In this document: positions 45,076-54,212 of the stretch, in pieces
How positions within the stretch are numbered: the first letter of the stretch is position 1
Layout of the letters: each line of letters starts with the position of its first letter
Assembly (NCBI RefSeq): GCF_900142845.1
Contig: NZ_FSRU01000001.1
Span: 2,976,001 to 3,040,000, forward strand
Length of the DNA stretch: 64,000 nt
Direction: 5' to 3'
Origin: Paraburkholderia phenazinium
Lineage (GTDB): Bacteria > Pseudomonadota > Gammaproteobacteria > Burkholderiales > Burkholderiaceae
Translations under genes and position numbers: made by a program
Notes under the pieces: model-generated
What the model was told of the DNA's origin: nothing
Database searches by the model: none
What the model saw: only the letters and a program-made list of their open reading frames with translations

Positions 45076-46440
45076 TCAACGCGGTGGCAACGGAGGCACC
45101 TTGCCGTCCTTGAGTTCCTTGGCGAAGGTATCCTGCATGGTCTGGAGGTATTGGTTGACGGTGATCTTGCCGAGCCAGACCTGTTCGATACCCCGGATCA
45201 GATAGTCCTCTGTCGCGGGCGGCCAATAGGTCCAGGTCGTATAGCCGTAGTTGCCGTCGCGCACGCCTTTCGAAAACGACGTCACCGTGTTCGCGAACAA
45301 CGGCGAAACATTCTTCTCCAGCTTGGTGGCATCCACCGACGTCAGCGGTAAGTTCCAGTCGCCCGGCCAGTCCTTGCTGATCTTGTCGTAGAACGCATCG
45401 GAGTAGAGATAGTTCAGAAATGCGGCGGCAGCGTCCGGATTGCTTGAGCTCTTGTTGATGGAAAGCGTGCTGCCAATACCGATCTCGTAAGTCGGGTAAG
45501 GCACGCCGTCGCGCAGACTGGGTAGCGCAACGACGCCGAGTTCCTGGCCCGTCTGGGCGAAGGCCTTGGTCATGAAGTCGAACGAGAACGTGCCGTTGGG
45601 TGCCATCCCGGCCTCTCCCTTGGCGAGGCGTAATGCCTGCTGGTCGCTCGTCAACGAGAAGTAGTCCTTGCCGAACCAGCCCTTCTGGTACCAGTCGTTC
45701 AGGAGACCGATCGCCTGCTGGAACACCGGCGCCGTCCACGGCAGTTCGCCCTTGAGAGCCTTGTACACATTGTCCGGTCCGGCGAAGTGATTGAGCACCA
45801 CCGTCACATGCCATTCGTTCGCATCGCGCCAGTCGCCGTTGCCTACGGAGAACGGCGTGATGCCCTTGGCCTGCATCGCAGCCGCGAGTTTGTTCAGATC
45901 GGCTAGCGTCTTCGGCGGCTGCCAGCCGTTCTTCTCAAACAGCGTCTTGTTGTAGTAGAGCACCATCGTCTCGAAGGTACGCGGCAAGACGTAAATATGG
46001 CCCTTGTAGATCCCGGCCTTCAACGCCGGTGCAAGGATGCGCTGGTCGAGGTGATACTTCTGGATATAGGCATCGAGAGGAAGAAGATGGCCCGACTCGA
46101 TCAGCGGAAGCGCATAGCTTGGCCCTGGCGTCATCACAAGGTCCGGTCCTCTGCCTGCGAGTACCGCCATGCGAATCTGCTTGTCGCCGGACCCACCGGC
46201 GCGGACATCGAGCGTTAGCGGACTGCCGGGATTCGCAGCATTAAAAGGATCGACGAGATCCTTTTGAAGGATGCGCTGCTGGTCCGGCGTGGCGCCGCGC
46301 TGGTACCAGAGCGAGATAGGATCGCCGGCGAAAGCTGACGTCGCCGTGGCCGGCACGAGGACTGAGAGCATCGCACAGATCAAAGCCATGCGCCGCGACG
46401 CAGTGACACAAGATTTCACCACCACCGCTCTGCTCTTCAT
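45076..46440 (-). CDS. carbohydrate ABC transporter substrate-binding protein (family 1)
   Basis: A 454-residue extracellular solute-binding protein. Signal peptide about 1-38 (hydrophobic stretch ALICAMLSVLVPATATSAFAG). The mature protein has the SBP_bac_1 features LWYQRGATPDQQ near the start, NKTLFEKNGWQPPKTLADL and WRDANEWHV in the central region. It delivers a sugar-like ligand to the permease pair. It is the first transport gene after lacI, 40 bases downstream. Confidence 0.92.
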   Translation of the reverse strand: MKSRAVVVKSCVTASRRMALICAMLSVLVPATATSAFAGDPISLWYQRGATPDQQRILQKDLVDPFNAANPGSPLTLDVRAGGSGDKQIRMAVLAGRGPDLVMTPGPSYALPLIESGHLLPLDAYIQKYHLDQRILAPALKAGIYKGHIYVLPRTFETMVLYYNKTLFEKNGWQPPKTLADLNKLAAAMQAKGITPFSVGNGDWRDANEWHVTVVLNHFAGPDNVYKALKGELPWTAPVFQQAIGLLNDWYQKGWFGKDYFSLTSDQQALRLAKGEAGMAPNGTFSFDFMTKAFAQTGQELGVVALPSLRDGVPYPTYEIGIGSTLSINKSSSNPDAAAAFLNYLYSDAFYDKISKDWPGDWNLPLTSVDATKLEKNVSPLFANTVTSFSKGVRDGNYGYTTWTYWPPATEDYLIRGIEQVWLGKITVNQYLQTMQDTFAKELKDGKVPPLPPR

Positions 46441-46480
46441 TGCTGTCTCCTCCTGGTAGGCGGGATCGTCGTCGCCCTAT

Positions 46481-47500
46481 TCACGCGGATTGGCGCCGCA
46501 TGATCTCAAAGGGCATTTCCCGGTGCCGACCGGGCGTGTTCTCGGGTAGTTCCGTTAGCCGCTGCAGCATCATGTGCGCCGCCACCTGCCCGAGGACGTT
46601 CTGAAACTGGTTGACCGTACTGAGCGCCGGTGTGAGTACCCGCGCAGCGAAAATATCGTCGAACCCCATGACAGCGATGTCGTCAGGAATGCGATATCCG
46701 GCGTCGCGTATGACCGACATCGCGCCAATCGCCATCAGGTCGTTGGCGGCGAAGATCGCGCTCGGACGCTCTGGGCGCAGCAGCACTTCGCGGGTTGCCT
46801 GGATACCCGCTTCCTCATCGAAGCCGCTATTGACGAGGATGTCGGGAACCAGTCCTGCTTCGAGCATGGTGCGCTGGTACCCGAGGGCGCGGTTGTCCTG
46901 CGGGCCGCCAGTCCCGGTAATCATCGTGATGCGCCTGTGCCCACGCTCAAGCAGATAGCGCGTTGCTGCCGTGGCGGCGGCAACGTTGTCGACGAAGAGA
47001 TTGTCGATAGGAAGCGGCCCGCTTTTTTTGGCCGACGTTTCGATTCGCAGGACGCCAACGTTCGCGCGAGTCAGTGGTTCAAATTCCGTCGCCCGTAACG
47101 CGAAGAACACGCCGATGATGCCGTCGACGCGCCCCTGCATTCCCCACTCGAGCACGCGCCGCTCGCGGTCGGCGTCGGACTGGGTGTTGAGTGCGATGAC
47201 GTCGTACCCCGCGTCCTCGGCCGCGAGTTGCACACCGCGTACCAGGGCGGGATAGAAGGGGTTGCCGATGTCCGGCACGACGCAGGCGAGCGTCATGGTC
47301 CGCTGCGTCTTGAGGGCCTGGGCCAGCCTGTTGGGCATGTACCCGAGTTCCCGTGCGGCGCGGAAAACACGCTCAAGCGTGTCCCCGGGAAACGACTGGG
47401 TAGTCGAATTTCCAAGGATGAGAGATACGGTGGTTTGCGACACATTCGCGAGACGTGCGACCTCCCGCTGCGTTGCCCGTCTCGACGGCATTAGCTTCAT
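46481..47500 (-). CDS. LacI-family transcriptional regulator
   Basis: A 339-residue repressor with HTH RATQREVARLANVSQTTVSLILG (split; residues about 7-29) and a sugar-binding domain (CVVPDIGNPFYPALVRGV, AVMGFDDIFAAR). It is co-directional and first in line before the binding protein, permeases and ADP-ribosylglycohydrolase. A 23-bp near-perfect palindrome lies just upstream of its start, so it probably represses the whole operon and its own gene until the substrate is present. GCGGAA precedes the ATG. Confidence 0.94.
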   Translation of the reverse strand: MKLMPSRRATQREVARLANVSQTTVSLILGNSTTQSFPGDTLERVFRAARELGYMPNRLAQALKTQRTMTLACVVPDIGNPFYPALVRGVQLAAEDAGYDVIALNTQSDADRERRVLEWGMQGRVDGIIGVFFALRATEFEPLTRANVGVLRIETSAKKSGPLPIDNLFVDNVAAATAATRYLLERGHRRITMITGTGGPQDNRALGYQRTMLEAGLVPDILVNSGFDEEAGIQATREVLLRPERPSAIFAANDLMAIGAMSVIRDAGYRIPDDIAVMGFDDIFAARVLTPALSTVNQFQNVLGQVAAHMMLQRLTELPENTPGRHREMPFEIMRRQSA

Positions 47501-47509
47501 TTCCGCAAT

Positions 47510-47532
47510 AATCCGAATTAGTAATTCGTATT
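47510..47532. promoter_or_regulatory. LacI-family operator
   Basis: AATCCGAATTA-G-TAATTCGTATT, an 11-1-11 palindrome with one mismatched pair, starting 10 bases upstream of the lacI start codon. A LacI-family dimer would bind here to repress the lacI/ABC/glycohydrolase operon. No second copy was seen in the gap before the binding-protein gene. Confidence 0.7.
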
Positions 47533-47641
47533 AGTAGGAAATGTATCACCCAATTTTGCGTGGAGCAACAAGAACGCACTCAGAGAAAACCCGGAACGCC
47601 GGCTCAGCCCGAGCGGCCGAACAACTGCACCACGAGTCCGC

Positions 47642-47821
47642 GAAGCCATCTACAGGAACCGGGCACGGATGGACGGCCAGTTCGTTCAATTTCGCCAGCG
47701 CCTCGCCGATGTGCCGCGGCAGCGTCGCAATGAGGTCGGTGCTTTTGATGATTGCGCCCAACTCAAGGAAGCCCGGCAGTTCCAGCACCACGTCCCGCAA
47801 TTGAACGTGCGACGGAGCAGC
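47642..47821 (-). pseudogene. LysR-type regulator C-terminal fragment
   Basis: About 60 codons encode the end of a LysR effector domain (APSHVQLRDVVLELPGFLEL, STDLIATLPRHIGEAL, PCPVPVDGF). The next residues do not continue the family pattern and no HTH domain is nearby on either side. Its upstream end meets the stop codon of the RraA gene. It is a decayed remnant, and suggests rearrangement at this boundary. Confidence 0.7.
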
Positions 47822-47823
47822 CG

Positions 47824-48567
47824 TTACCCGCCGGTCTTCGACACAGCGCCCGACGCAACATTCGCCGCGTCATAACGCGCCCGGTTTGCCTCATTCGGCG
47901 GGTAGAGGCCTGGCAAAGCAGCACCGTTTTCGACCTCGCTCATGATCCAGTTTTCCAGTCGCTCCTGTTCGACCGACGCGGCAACGACCTCGTCAAGAAG
48001 CGCGGCCGGAATGAGCACAGCGCCGTCCTGATCGACCACGATGACGTCGTTTGGAAATACCGCGACGCCACCACAGTCGACGGGTTCCTGCCAACCGACA
48101 AACGTCAGGCCCGCCACGGAAGGTGGCGCTGCGGTGCCCTGGCACCAGACTGGAAGGCCCGTATTCAGCACGCCCGCAATATCCCGCACCACGCCGTCCG
48201 TGACAAGCGCTGCGACTCCACGCTTGTGCATCCGTGCACAGAGGATGTCGCCGAAGATTCCCGCATCGGTTACACCCAGTGCGCCCACGACGGCAATACA
48301 ACCGCCTGGCATGGCTTCAATCGCCGCACGGGTTGAAATGGGCGAGCCCCATGATGCGGGCGTCGCAAGGTCTTCCCGCGCCGACACGAAACGAAGTGTG
48401 AATGCACGGCCGACGAGCCGCGGCTGACCTTCCGCTATCGGCCGGGTACCGCGAAGCCACACGTTGCGAAGACCATGTTTGAGCAGCACCGTCGTAAGCG
48501 TGGCGGTAGATACGCCCGAGAGAGCTGCAACGATCTTTTCGTCGAGCGGAAGTGAGTCGATGGTCAT
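47824..48567 (-). CDS. RraA-family aldolase/decarboxylase
   Basis: A 247-residue class II pyruvate aldolase-type protein. The core GALGVTDAGIFGDIL, then GVAALVTDGVVRD with the metal/substrate residues (G-x20-R-D), and TAAPPSV follow the HMG/CHA aldolase pattern. Some family members act as 4-hydroxy-4-methyl-2-oxoglutarate or 4-carboxy-4-hydroxy-2-oxoadipate aldolases and oxaloacetate decarboxylases; others are RNase E inhibitors or regulators. In this catabolic operon an aldolase or decarboxylase role is more likely. It is 26 bases after the atypical SDR gene. Confidence 0.85.
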   Translation of the reverse strand: MTIDSLPLDEKIVAALSGVSTATLTTVLLKHGLRNVWLRGTRPIAEGQPRLVGRAFTLRFVSAREDLATPASWGSPISTRAAIEAMPGGCIAVVGALGVTDAGIFGDILCARMHKRGVAALVTDGVVRDIAGVLNTGLPVWCQGTAAPPSVAGLTFVGWQEPVDCGGVAVFPNDVIVVDQDGAVLIPAALLDEVVAASVEQERLENWIMSEVENGAALPGLYPPNEANRARYDAANVASGAVSKTGG

Positions 48568-48593
48568 GGTTTGGCGCTCCCAAAGAAAAGTGA

Positions 48594-49379
48594 TCAGATG
48601 CTGGCGATGAGGCCGCCATCGATCCGGACTGTCGAGCCAGTAATGTATGAAGCTCGGGGACTCGCAAGGAAGGTCACCACATCGGCGTACTCTTGCGGCT
48701 CGCCATACCGCCCCACCGGAATCGATCCAGTGCTCTCGGCAGCAACGTCCTCGACCGCTCGTCCTTCGCGCCCGGCCTTCGCTTCGTCAAGGAAGCGGAT
48801 GCGATCGGTGGCGATACGCCCGGGCAGCACGATGTTGCAGGTTACGCCGTCGCGGCCGACTTCCCGCGCCAGTGTCTTCGACCAGCCGACCAGAGACATG
48901 CGCAATGCGTTTGATAGTCCGAGGTTCGGTATGGGCGAGACAACACCCGATGAAGTGCTGGTGATCACCCTGCCAAAACCACGTTCGCGCATGCCTGGAA
49001 GCACCCGGTCGGTGATCGATACCACCGACAGGACCATGCTCTCGAAATGCTTGCGCCACAGTGCTGCATCCTGTCCATGCGCCGGCGTCGGCGGGGGGCC
49101 TCCGGTGTTGTTGACCAGTATGTCGATAGGCCCCAGTTCGTCCTCGATCCGACCGACGTGACTGTCCACAGTCGACAGATCGCCAAGATCCCACTGAAGC
49201 GCAATGGCATGCGAGCCCGCTTCTCTCACCGCTGTTGCGGTCTTTTCGGCTGCCGTCAGATCAATGTCGGCAACGGCAACGCGTACGCCCTCAGCCGCAA
49301 GCGTTCGCGCGATGACGCCGCCCAGACCGCCACCACCGCCAAGCACGAGGGCGGTCTTATCTTTTAGCTGTAGGTCCAT
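48594..49379 (-). CDS. atypical SDR-family protein lacking the catalytic Tyr-Lys pair
   Basis: A 261-residue SDR-fold protein with a modified cofactor motif ([10 protein letters not shown], about 11-20). At the active site it reads ITSTSSGVV, then [12 protein letters not shown] where other SDRs have Y-x3-K, so both Tyr and Lys are missing. It belongs to the beta-ketoacyl reductase-like subgroup that departs from the SDR tetrad. ATG at 49379 is preceded by AGGAAA. It lies between the RraA and RidA genes in one operon. Its function, reductase or otherwise, is unclear. Confidence 0.87.
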   Translation of the reverse strand: MDLQLKDKTALVLGGGGGLGGVIARTLAAEGVRVAVADIDLTAAEKTATAVREAGSHAIALQWDLGDLSTVDSHVGRIEDELGPIDILVNNTGGPPPTPAHGQDAALWRKHFESMVLSVVSITDRVLPGMRERGFGRVITSTSSGVVSPIPNLGLSNALRMSLVGWSKTLAREVGRDGVTCNIVLPGRIATDRIRFLDEAKAGREGRAVEDVAAESTGSIPVGRYGEPQEYADVVTFLASPRASYITGSTVRIDGGLIASI

Positions 49380-49410
49380 CGTCTTTTCCTGTGAAAAACT
49401 GGTTAGCCAT

Positions 49411-49797
49411 TTACTGCTGCTCGCGGACCGGCACGTCACCGGGCTCCGCAACAGCGTCAACTTCAATACGCACGCCGTTCAACGCGCATCCGATGGTGGT
49501 GCGTACGGGCGCGGCACTGCCCATCACTTTGGCGTACACGGCGTTAAAGCGCGGGAATTCGCTGATGTCCGACAGATACACCTGGACGCGAACCAGCCGG
49601 CTGAAATCAGTGCCGGCGTCTTCCAGAACAAGACGCAGATTGTCGAGCACCGCGCTCGTTTGCTCTTCGATCGTGTCGCCAATAATGTTTCGCTCAGGAT
49701 CTCGCGGTACCTGACCCGCCACGAAAATCAGTCCGCCTGCGCGGCGCCATAGGCTGTAGTGACCGCCTGTGGACGGTTGCTTGCTCAATTCGGTCAT
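49411..49797 (-). CDS. RidA-family enamine/imine deaminase
   Basis: A 128-residue RidA/YjgF/Rid protein with [11 protein letters not shown] near the start, and the conserved catalytic arginine in VRTTIGCAL plus the IEVDAVAE ending. It is the usual length and trimeric fold. RidA hydrolyses reactive enamines and imines made by PLP enzymes. The gene is in an operon with a PLP-dependent aldolase/dehydratase-like enzyme, so it likely clears an enamine intermediate of that reaction. ATG at 49797 is chosen because homologues begin at MTELSKQ-like sequence. Confidence 0.9.
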   Translation of the reverse strand: MTELSKQPSTGGHYSLWRRAGGLIFVAGQVPRDPERNIIGDTIEEQTSAVLDNLRLVLEDAGTDFSRLVRVQVYLSDISEFPRFNAVYAKVMGSAAPVRTTIGCALNGVRIEVDAVAEPGDVPVREQQ

Positions 49798-49858
49798 GTG
49801 TGAAGTCTCAAGGTGGGAAGAATAGGGACATGAATCCGCAGGCATCCGTCTTCGGCGA

Positions 49859-50959
49859 TCACCGGGTCAACGCGACAACCGAACGCTCGTTGCCGAGTTG
49901 CTCGCGGTATTCCCACTGCCCGTCGAGGGATCGAACCAGGGCGTTGCTGTACAGGTAGGCCGTGGTACACGTGTGCTCCGGGATCAGTAACAGCCGGTCG
50001 CCCGTATGAAGTGCGTCGCTGCGAATGACCGTGTGCTCCTCGTTCATCATCACGATGTCGCCGGCGCCTTCAAAACGCTGTAGCAGCGGCTTGTCCGGTG
50101 AGATCGCCTTACTGCCGGCGTCCAGCGTCGACGTGCCGTTGCGCGTTGAAACAACCGTCGTCAACACGAACCCGGCCGCAACCCAGTTGTGATGCGTGAG
50201 CTCCCTCAGGTGCTGGGCGTTCGAATACACCCAGGTGCCCGGCGACACATATCGCATCACAGAGCGCGGCCACAGGTCGAACGTATAGCTGCATGCGCCG
50301 ACGACGTCGGCATCGATGCCGTCTTCACGCAGGCTCGACTGCAGCAACTCCAACGTACCGGCAAGCTTTTCCACTTTAGCTTTACGCTCGTCATAGGCGC
50401 CGCGAATATGGCCGTCGTAAACATGCCACCCCGCAAGCCGACCTAGCCGCTCCACCCCACGCGCGAGTTCGAGTGCTGCCTCGTCCATCGCCACGCCTGT
50501 ACGCCCCATCCCCGGATCGAGGTCGACACGCAGCCGGACGGAAGACGAGGCGCCGTCGAGTAGCCGCGTCCATACGTCCAGTCCCTCGCGAGAGTCGATG
50601 AGGCCCGTGAGTTCGGCCTTCGGAAACACCGAAGCCAATTCGATAAACCGGGCGATGTTTTGCGGGTTGACGGTAGGGAACGCCCAGGTGACGCGCGTGG
50701 CGCCGGCAGCCAGGACCATTTCGACTTCGGCAAGCGTGCTTGCCTTGAAAGCGTCGACGCCATTGGCCAGCAGCAATGCAACAAGCCACGCGGCGCGGTG
50801 GGTCTTCACATGCGGCATCAGCCGCTGAACGCCGCCGCACGCTTGCGCGGTGACCTTCAGATTGTGCAGGACGCGGTCCTCCATCACCACAAAGCACGGT
50901 GTCGAGACCGCCGGCACCAGGTCCGCGGCAACCGGATTGAACGGGTTATTCGTTGTCAT
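49859..50959 (-). CDS. D-threonine aldolase / D-serine dehydratase-type PLP enzyme
   Basis: A 366-residue fold-type III PLP enzyme: VSTPCFVVMEDRV N-terminus, Schiff-base Lys52 in PHVKTHR, DPGMGRTGV, and a C-terminal metal site with His in IPEHTCTTAYLY (HTC). This matches D-threonine aldolases and D-serine dehydratases (DSD1). It cleaves or dehydrates a D-beta-hydroxy amino acid. It is the first gene after the amino-acid ABC importer run, in the same direction, and precedes RidA, SDR and RraA genes. Confidence 0.88.
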   Translation of the reverse strand: MTTNNPFNPVAADLVPAVSTPCFVVMEDRVLHNLKVTAQACGGVQRLMPHVKTHRAAWLVALLLANGVDAFKASTLAEVEMVLAAGATRVTWAFPTVNPQNIARFIELASVFPKAELTGLIDSREGLDVWTRLLDGASSSVRLRVDLDPGMGRTGVAMDEAALELARGVERLGRLAGWHVYDGHIRGAYDERKAKVEKLAGTLELLQSSLREDGIDADVVGACSYTFDLWPRSVMRYVSPGTWVYSNAQHLRELTHHNWVAAGFVLTTVVSTRNGTSTLDAGSKAISPDKPLLQRFEGAGDIVMMNEEHTVIRSDALHTGDRLLLIPEHTCTTAYLYSNALVRSLDGQWEYREQLGNERSVVALTR

Positions 50960-51040
50960 AGAGTCATAGTGATAGAGCGTTGGAGTCGTCTCGCGCGGAT
51001 GAATCGCATCGAAGAACGAACTCGCATCGACGGCGGTTGG

Positions 51041-51766
51041 CTAGTGACGCAGGTCGGACAGGAATGCCTTTGCCCGCGGGTGTTGCGGCGATCGAAAAAA
51101 TGTTTGCGGATCGGCTACCTCGAGAATCGCGCCGCGATCCATGAACCAGACGCTGTCGCTCACTTCCCGCGCAAACCCCATTTCGTGGGTCACGCACATC
51201 ATCGTCATGCCATCTCTGGCAAGCGACTTCATCACGTTGAGCACTTCGCCAACCATCTCAGGATCAAGCGCGCTGGTCGGCTCGTCGAACAGCATTACCG
51301 GCGGCTCCATGGCCAGCGCGCGCGCAATCGCGACGCGTTGTTGCTGTCCTCCGGACAACTGCTGCGGATATGCGTTCGCCTTGCTGGCCAGACCCACCCG
51401 ATCGAGCAGCGCCAATGCCTGCCGCTTCGCATCCGCACGGTTTTTCCCGGCCGCCTTCATCGGTGCGAGGCACACGTTGTCGAGCGCCGACAGATGAGGA
51501 AACAGGTTGAACTGCTGAAACACGAAGCCAACACGGGTGCGAAACCGGTTCAGGTTCAACGAAGCCTGATGGACACTCGTTCCGTCGACCGTGATCCCGC
51601 CACCCTGAATCTCCTCGAGGCGGTTGACGGTGCGGATTAGCGTCGACTTGCCCGACCCGGAAGGACCGCACACGACCACCACCTCGCCTCGCTTCACCTC
51701 GGCGGTGACGTCGACGAGCGCCTGATACTCGCCGTACCACTTATTAACTTTGGAGAACTGAATCAT
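51041..51766 (-). CDS. polar amino acid ABC transporter ATP-binding protein
   Basis: A 241-residue GlnQ-type ATPase with Walker [18 protein letters not shown] signature, [15 protein letters not shown]alker B and VTHEMGFA switch. It begins at 51766 with AGGAG nine bases upstream and overlaps the preceding permease gene by 23 bases. With the two permeases and binding protein upstream it forms a full importer. Confidence 0.94.
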   Translation of the reverse strand: MIQFSKVNKWYGEYQALVDVTAEVKRGEVVVVCGPSGSGKSTLIRTVNRLEEIQGGGITVDGTSVHQASLNLNRFRTRVGFVFQQFNLFPHLSALDNVCLAPMKAAGKNRADAKRQALALLDRVGLASKANAYPQQLSGGQQQRVAIARALAMEPPVMLFDEPTSALDPEMVGEVLNVMKSLARDGMTMMCVTHEMGFAREVSDSVWFMDRGAILEVADPQTFFRSPQHPRAKAFLSDLRH

Positions 51767-52481
51767 TGATGACACTCCTGACTTCTTGCATCTTTCCTGA
51801 GGCACGCCGACGCGCGATAGACCGCTCTATGAGATGTGCGCATTGGGTGAGCGTGTAGCACACCACAAAGTAGGTCAACGCAAGAATGAAGAAAACCTGA
51901 AACGGTTTGGTAAGAAGACTGGCGTTAATCTGCTGGGCTGAAAACGTCATTTCCTGGACACTGATCACATAGCCTATCGACGTGTCCTTCACCGTCGATA
52001 CGCATTGACTGAGAATGCTAGGCAACATGTTGTACAGCGCCTGCGGCAGAATCACGTGACGCATCGTCGCGCCGTAACTCATCCCGAGTGAGCGTGCGGA
52101 CTCGGTCTGCCCTTTCGGCAAGGATTCGATGCCCGCGCGGACAATCTCACTCAGGTAGGCCGCCTGATAGATCACCAGCGTGACGACCAGGGTCGTGAAT
52201 GCGCTGACCAGATGACCGATCAGGCCCGGCACGAGGAAATAACTCCAGAACACCAGCATCACGAGCGGCACACCGCGCACGATGTAGACGAGCACCGTCG
52301 AAGGCACGCTCAGCAATCTGTAGGGCGAAACCCGGCATAACGCCAGCAGCACGCCAAGCGGAAACGCAAAGGCGAGACCGAGCAGCGCGAGAATCAGTGT
52401 GAGCGCGAGACCGCCAACCGGTCCGTTCGGATATTGTCCGAGCAGCAGGAAATGCGCGTTGTGGATGAGTATGTCGAGCAT
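51744..52481 (-). CDS. polar amino acid ABC transporter permease (HisM/GlnP type)
   Basis: A 245-residue permease with five to six helices and the amino-acid-permease EAA loop [21 protein letters not shown] (split at about 127-147). Starts three bases after the other permease. Forms the heterodimeric channel for the importer. Confidence 0.93.
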   Translation of the reverse strand: MLDILIHNAHFLLLGQYPNGPVGGLALTLILALLGLAFAFPLGVLLALCRVSPYRLLSVPSTVLVYIVRGVPLVMLVFWSYFLVPGLIGHLVSAFTTLVVTLVIYQAAYLSEIVRAGIESLPKGQTESARSLGMSYGATMRHVILPQALYNMLPSILSQCVSTVKDTSIGYVISVQEMTFSAQQINASLLTKPFQVFFILALTYFVVCYTLTQCAHLIERSIARRRASGKMQEVRSVINDSVLQS

Positions 52482-52484
52482 CGC

Positions 52485-53183
52485 TTATTTCGCCAGGATA
52501 CGGGTGCGGCGCGCGACCGCCGCGCCCACACCCATCAGGCCCAATGAAATGGCCAGGTAGATGACCGTCCCAACCAGATAGATCTCAAAGGTTCGAAACG
52601 TCTGATTCTCGATGTCACGCACGGTGTAGGTCAGTTCCGCAACACCGATGGCCATCGCCAGACTGGTATTCTTGAAGAGCACCACGGTATGGTTAATGAA
52701 CGGCGGCATGGCGATGCGAAAGCCTTGTGGCAGGATCACGTAACGCATCGACTTGGCAAAGCTCAAACCCAGCGAGCGGGCGGCCTCATGTTGACCGGCG
52801 GATACCGCCCGCAGGCCGCTTCTAATATCTTCCGAGTAGTACGCTGCCATGCACAGGCCAATGGCAATCGACGCGAAGATGAATTCGCCCCCATGTGAGT
52901 TGATCCATGCTTGCGCGCTGTCCGGCAGCAGCGTCGGAACCCCGAAGTACCAGAGGAACAGTTGCGCGAGCATCGGCACGTTCTGATGGAAGGCAACGTA
53001 ACCGGCGACGATCTTCTCGATGAGCGGGTTACCTATCGCGCGCAGCGTCGCCAGCACCGTGCCGAGCGCAACAGCGAGTACCCAGCTCGTCAGTGTAAGC
53101 AGCACGGTGTACTGCATTCCCCACATGAGGTGCTTCAAATTCTGAGCCGTGAAGATGCTCGAAAAATTGAGATGCGATAACAT
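52485..53183 (-). CDS. polar amino acid ABC transporter permease
   Basis: A 232-residue permease with five helices and the loop HEAARSLGLSFAKSMRYVILPQ (split). It lies 34 bases after the binding protein and starts the channel pair. Typical GltJ/HisQ-type protein. Confidence 0.93.
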   Translation of the reverse strand: MLSHLNFSSIFTAQNLKHLMWGMQYTVLLTLTSWVLAVALGTVLATLRAIGNPLIEKIVAGYVAFHQNVPMLAQLFLWYFGVPTLLPDSAQAWINSHGGEFIFASIAIGLCMAAYYSEDIRSGLRAVSAGQHEAARSLGLSFAKSMRYVILPQGFRIAMPPFINHTVVLFKNTSLAMAIGVAELTYTVRDIENQTFRTFEIYLVGTVIYLAISLGLMGVGAAVARRTRILAK

Positions 53184-53217
53184 ACGGAATCCTCATCACA
53201 AAAAAGCAGCTCGGAGT

Positions 53218-54042
53218 TCAGCTTTTGATCGGCCCGACCTTGAAATCGCGATGCATCTGATAAATCGTGTTGGGGCCGAGCCATTTGTCGAAAATCTGCT
53301 GGGCCTCACCTGACTTTTCCATTCCGTCCAGCGCGTTATTCACTGCGTCGAGCAAAGCGGGTTCGCCCTTCTTCATACCCAGTCCCCAGTATTCGAGACC
53401 TACCGGCGGCAACAGCGCTTCCACTTTGGTGTCTTGACCGAGTTTGGCGGCAAAGCGATGCATGATGGGCTCGGACACGACAAAGCCATTGACCTTGCCC
53501 TGCACCATGGCCAGGAATGCGGATGGCGAATCGTCGTAGCTGACGAGCTGCACGCTCGGCATGACCTGACTCATGATTGCGATATTGCTGGAGCCCTTGA
53601 TCGTACTGACGCGCTTGCCGTCGAGATCGTCCCGCGCCTTGAACGGGCCGTCGGTCTTCACCGCAATGACCTGCCTTGCGACGTAATACTGATGCGTGAA
53701 TGCGAGCTGTTCGGCGCGCGCCGGCGAGTAGCCAAGCACAGCGGCGAGCACATCGACACGGCCTTGCAACAGTTCCGGAATGCGCGCTTCCATCGACACC
53801 ACCTGCAACACGGGTTTGACGCCCAGCGCCTTCGCAACGCCCTTGCAGTAGTCGACGTCGTAACCCACGATCTCCCGTGACGCCGGATCCTGAAAGCCAA
53901 ACGGCTCGAAGTTGGCCAGCACTCCGCACACCAGCGTTCCGCGCGCTTTGATATCTGCGAGCTGGTCAGCCTGTGCGGTACCCGCAACCAGGGCTAGGGC
54001 GAACCCAAGCAATGCGGCGGCTATTTTGTTAGACGATTTCAT
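53218..54042 (-). CDS. polar amino acid ABC transporter substrate-binding protein
   Basis: A 274-residue periplasmic binding protein: signal peptide 1-25 (LLGFALALVAGTAQA), then LADIKARGTLVCGVLANFEPFGF, which is the SBP_bac_3 N-terminus, and GYDVDYCKGVAKAL. ATG at 54042 has GGAG upstream. First gene of the importer operon. Ligand is probably a polar or D-amino acid, judged only from the enzymes downstream. Confidence 0.92.
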   Translation of the reverse strand: MKSSNKIAAALLGFALALVAGTAQADQLADIKARGTLVCGVLANFEPFGFQDPASREIVGYDVDYCKGVAKALGVKPVLQVVSMEARIPELLQGRVDVLAAVLGYSPARAEQLAFTHQYYVARQVIAVKTDGPFKARDDLDGKRVSTIKGSSNIAIMSQVMPSVQLVSYDDSPSAFLAMVQGKVNGFVVSEPIMHRFAAKLGQDTKVEALLPPVGLEYWGLGMKKGEPALLDAVNNALDGMEKSGEAQQIFDKWLGPNTIYQMHRDFKVGPIKS

Positions 54043-54148
54043 GCGATCTCCGTAGACAGTGTGCTTCAAAGCGCAACCGCGAGCGTTCGATGTGCTCGAT
54101 CTGCATTGCTGGGGACTTGGAGACCCTATTCTTGGTGGAAAAAAATAC

Positions 54149-54166
54149 CAAATAAAGAGATATTTG
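54149..54166. promoter_or_regulatory. inverted repeat in the divergent amino-acid importer / lysR region
   Basis: CAAATA-AAGAGA-TATTTG (6-6-6) in an AT-rich patch between the binding-protein gene (minus) and the lysR gene (plus, 54213). It fits a LysR-type binding site and lies about 47 bases upstream of the lysR start and 107 bases upstream of the importer start. Confidence 0.5.
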
Positions 54167-54212
54167 TGCATACTTGTCCATTCCAAAATGAGATTGATTT
54201 GAGAGGGGCTGC

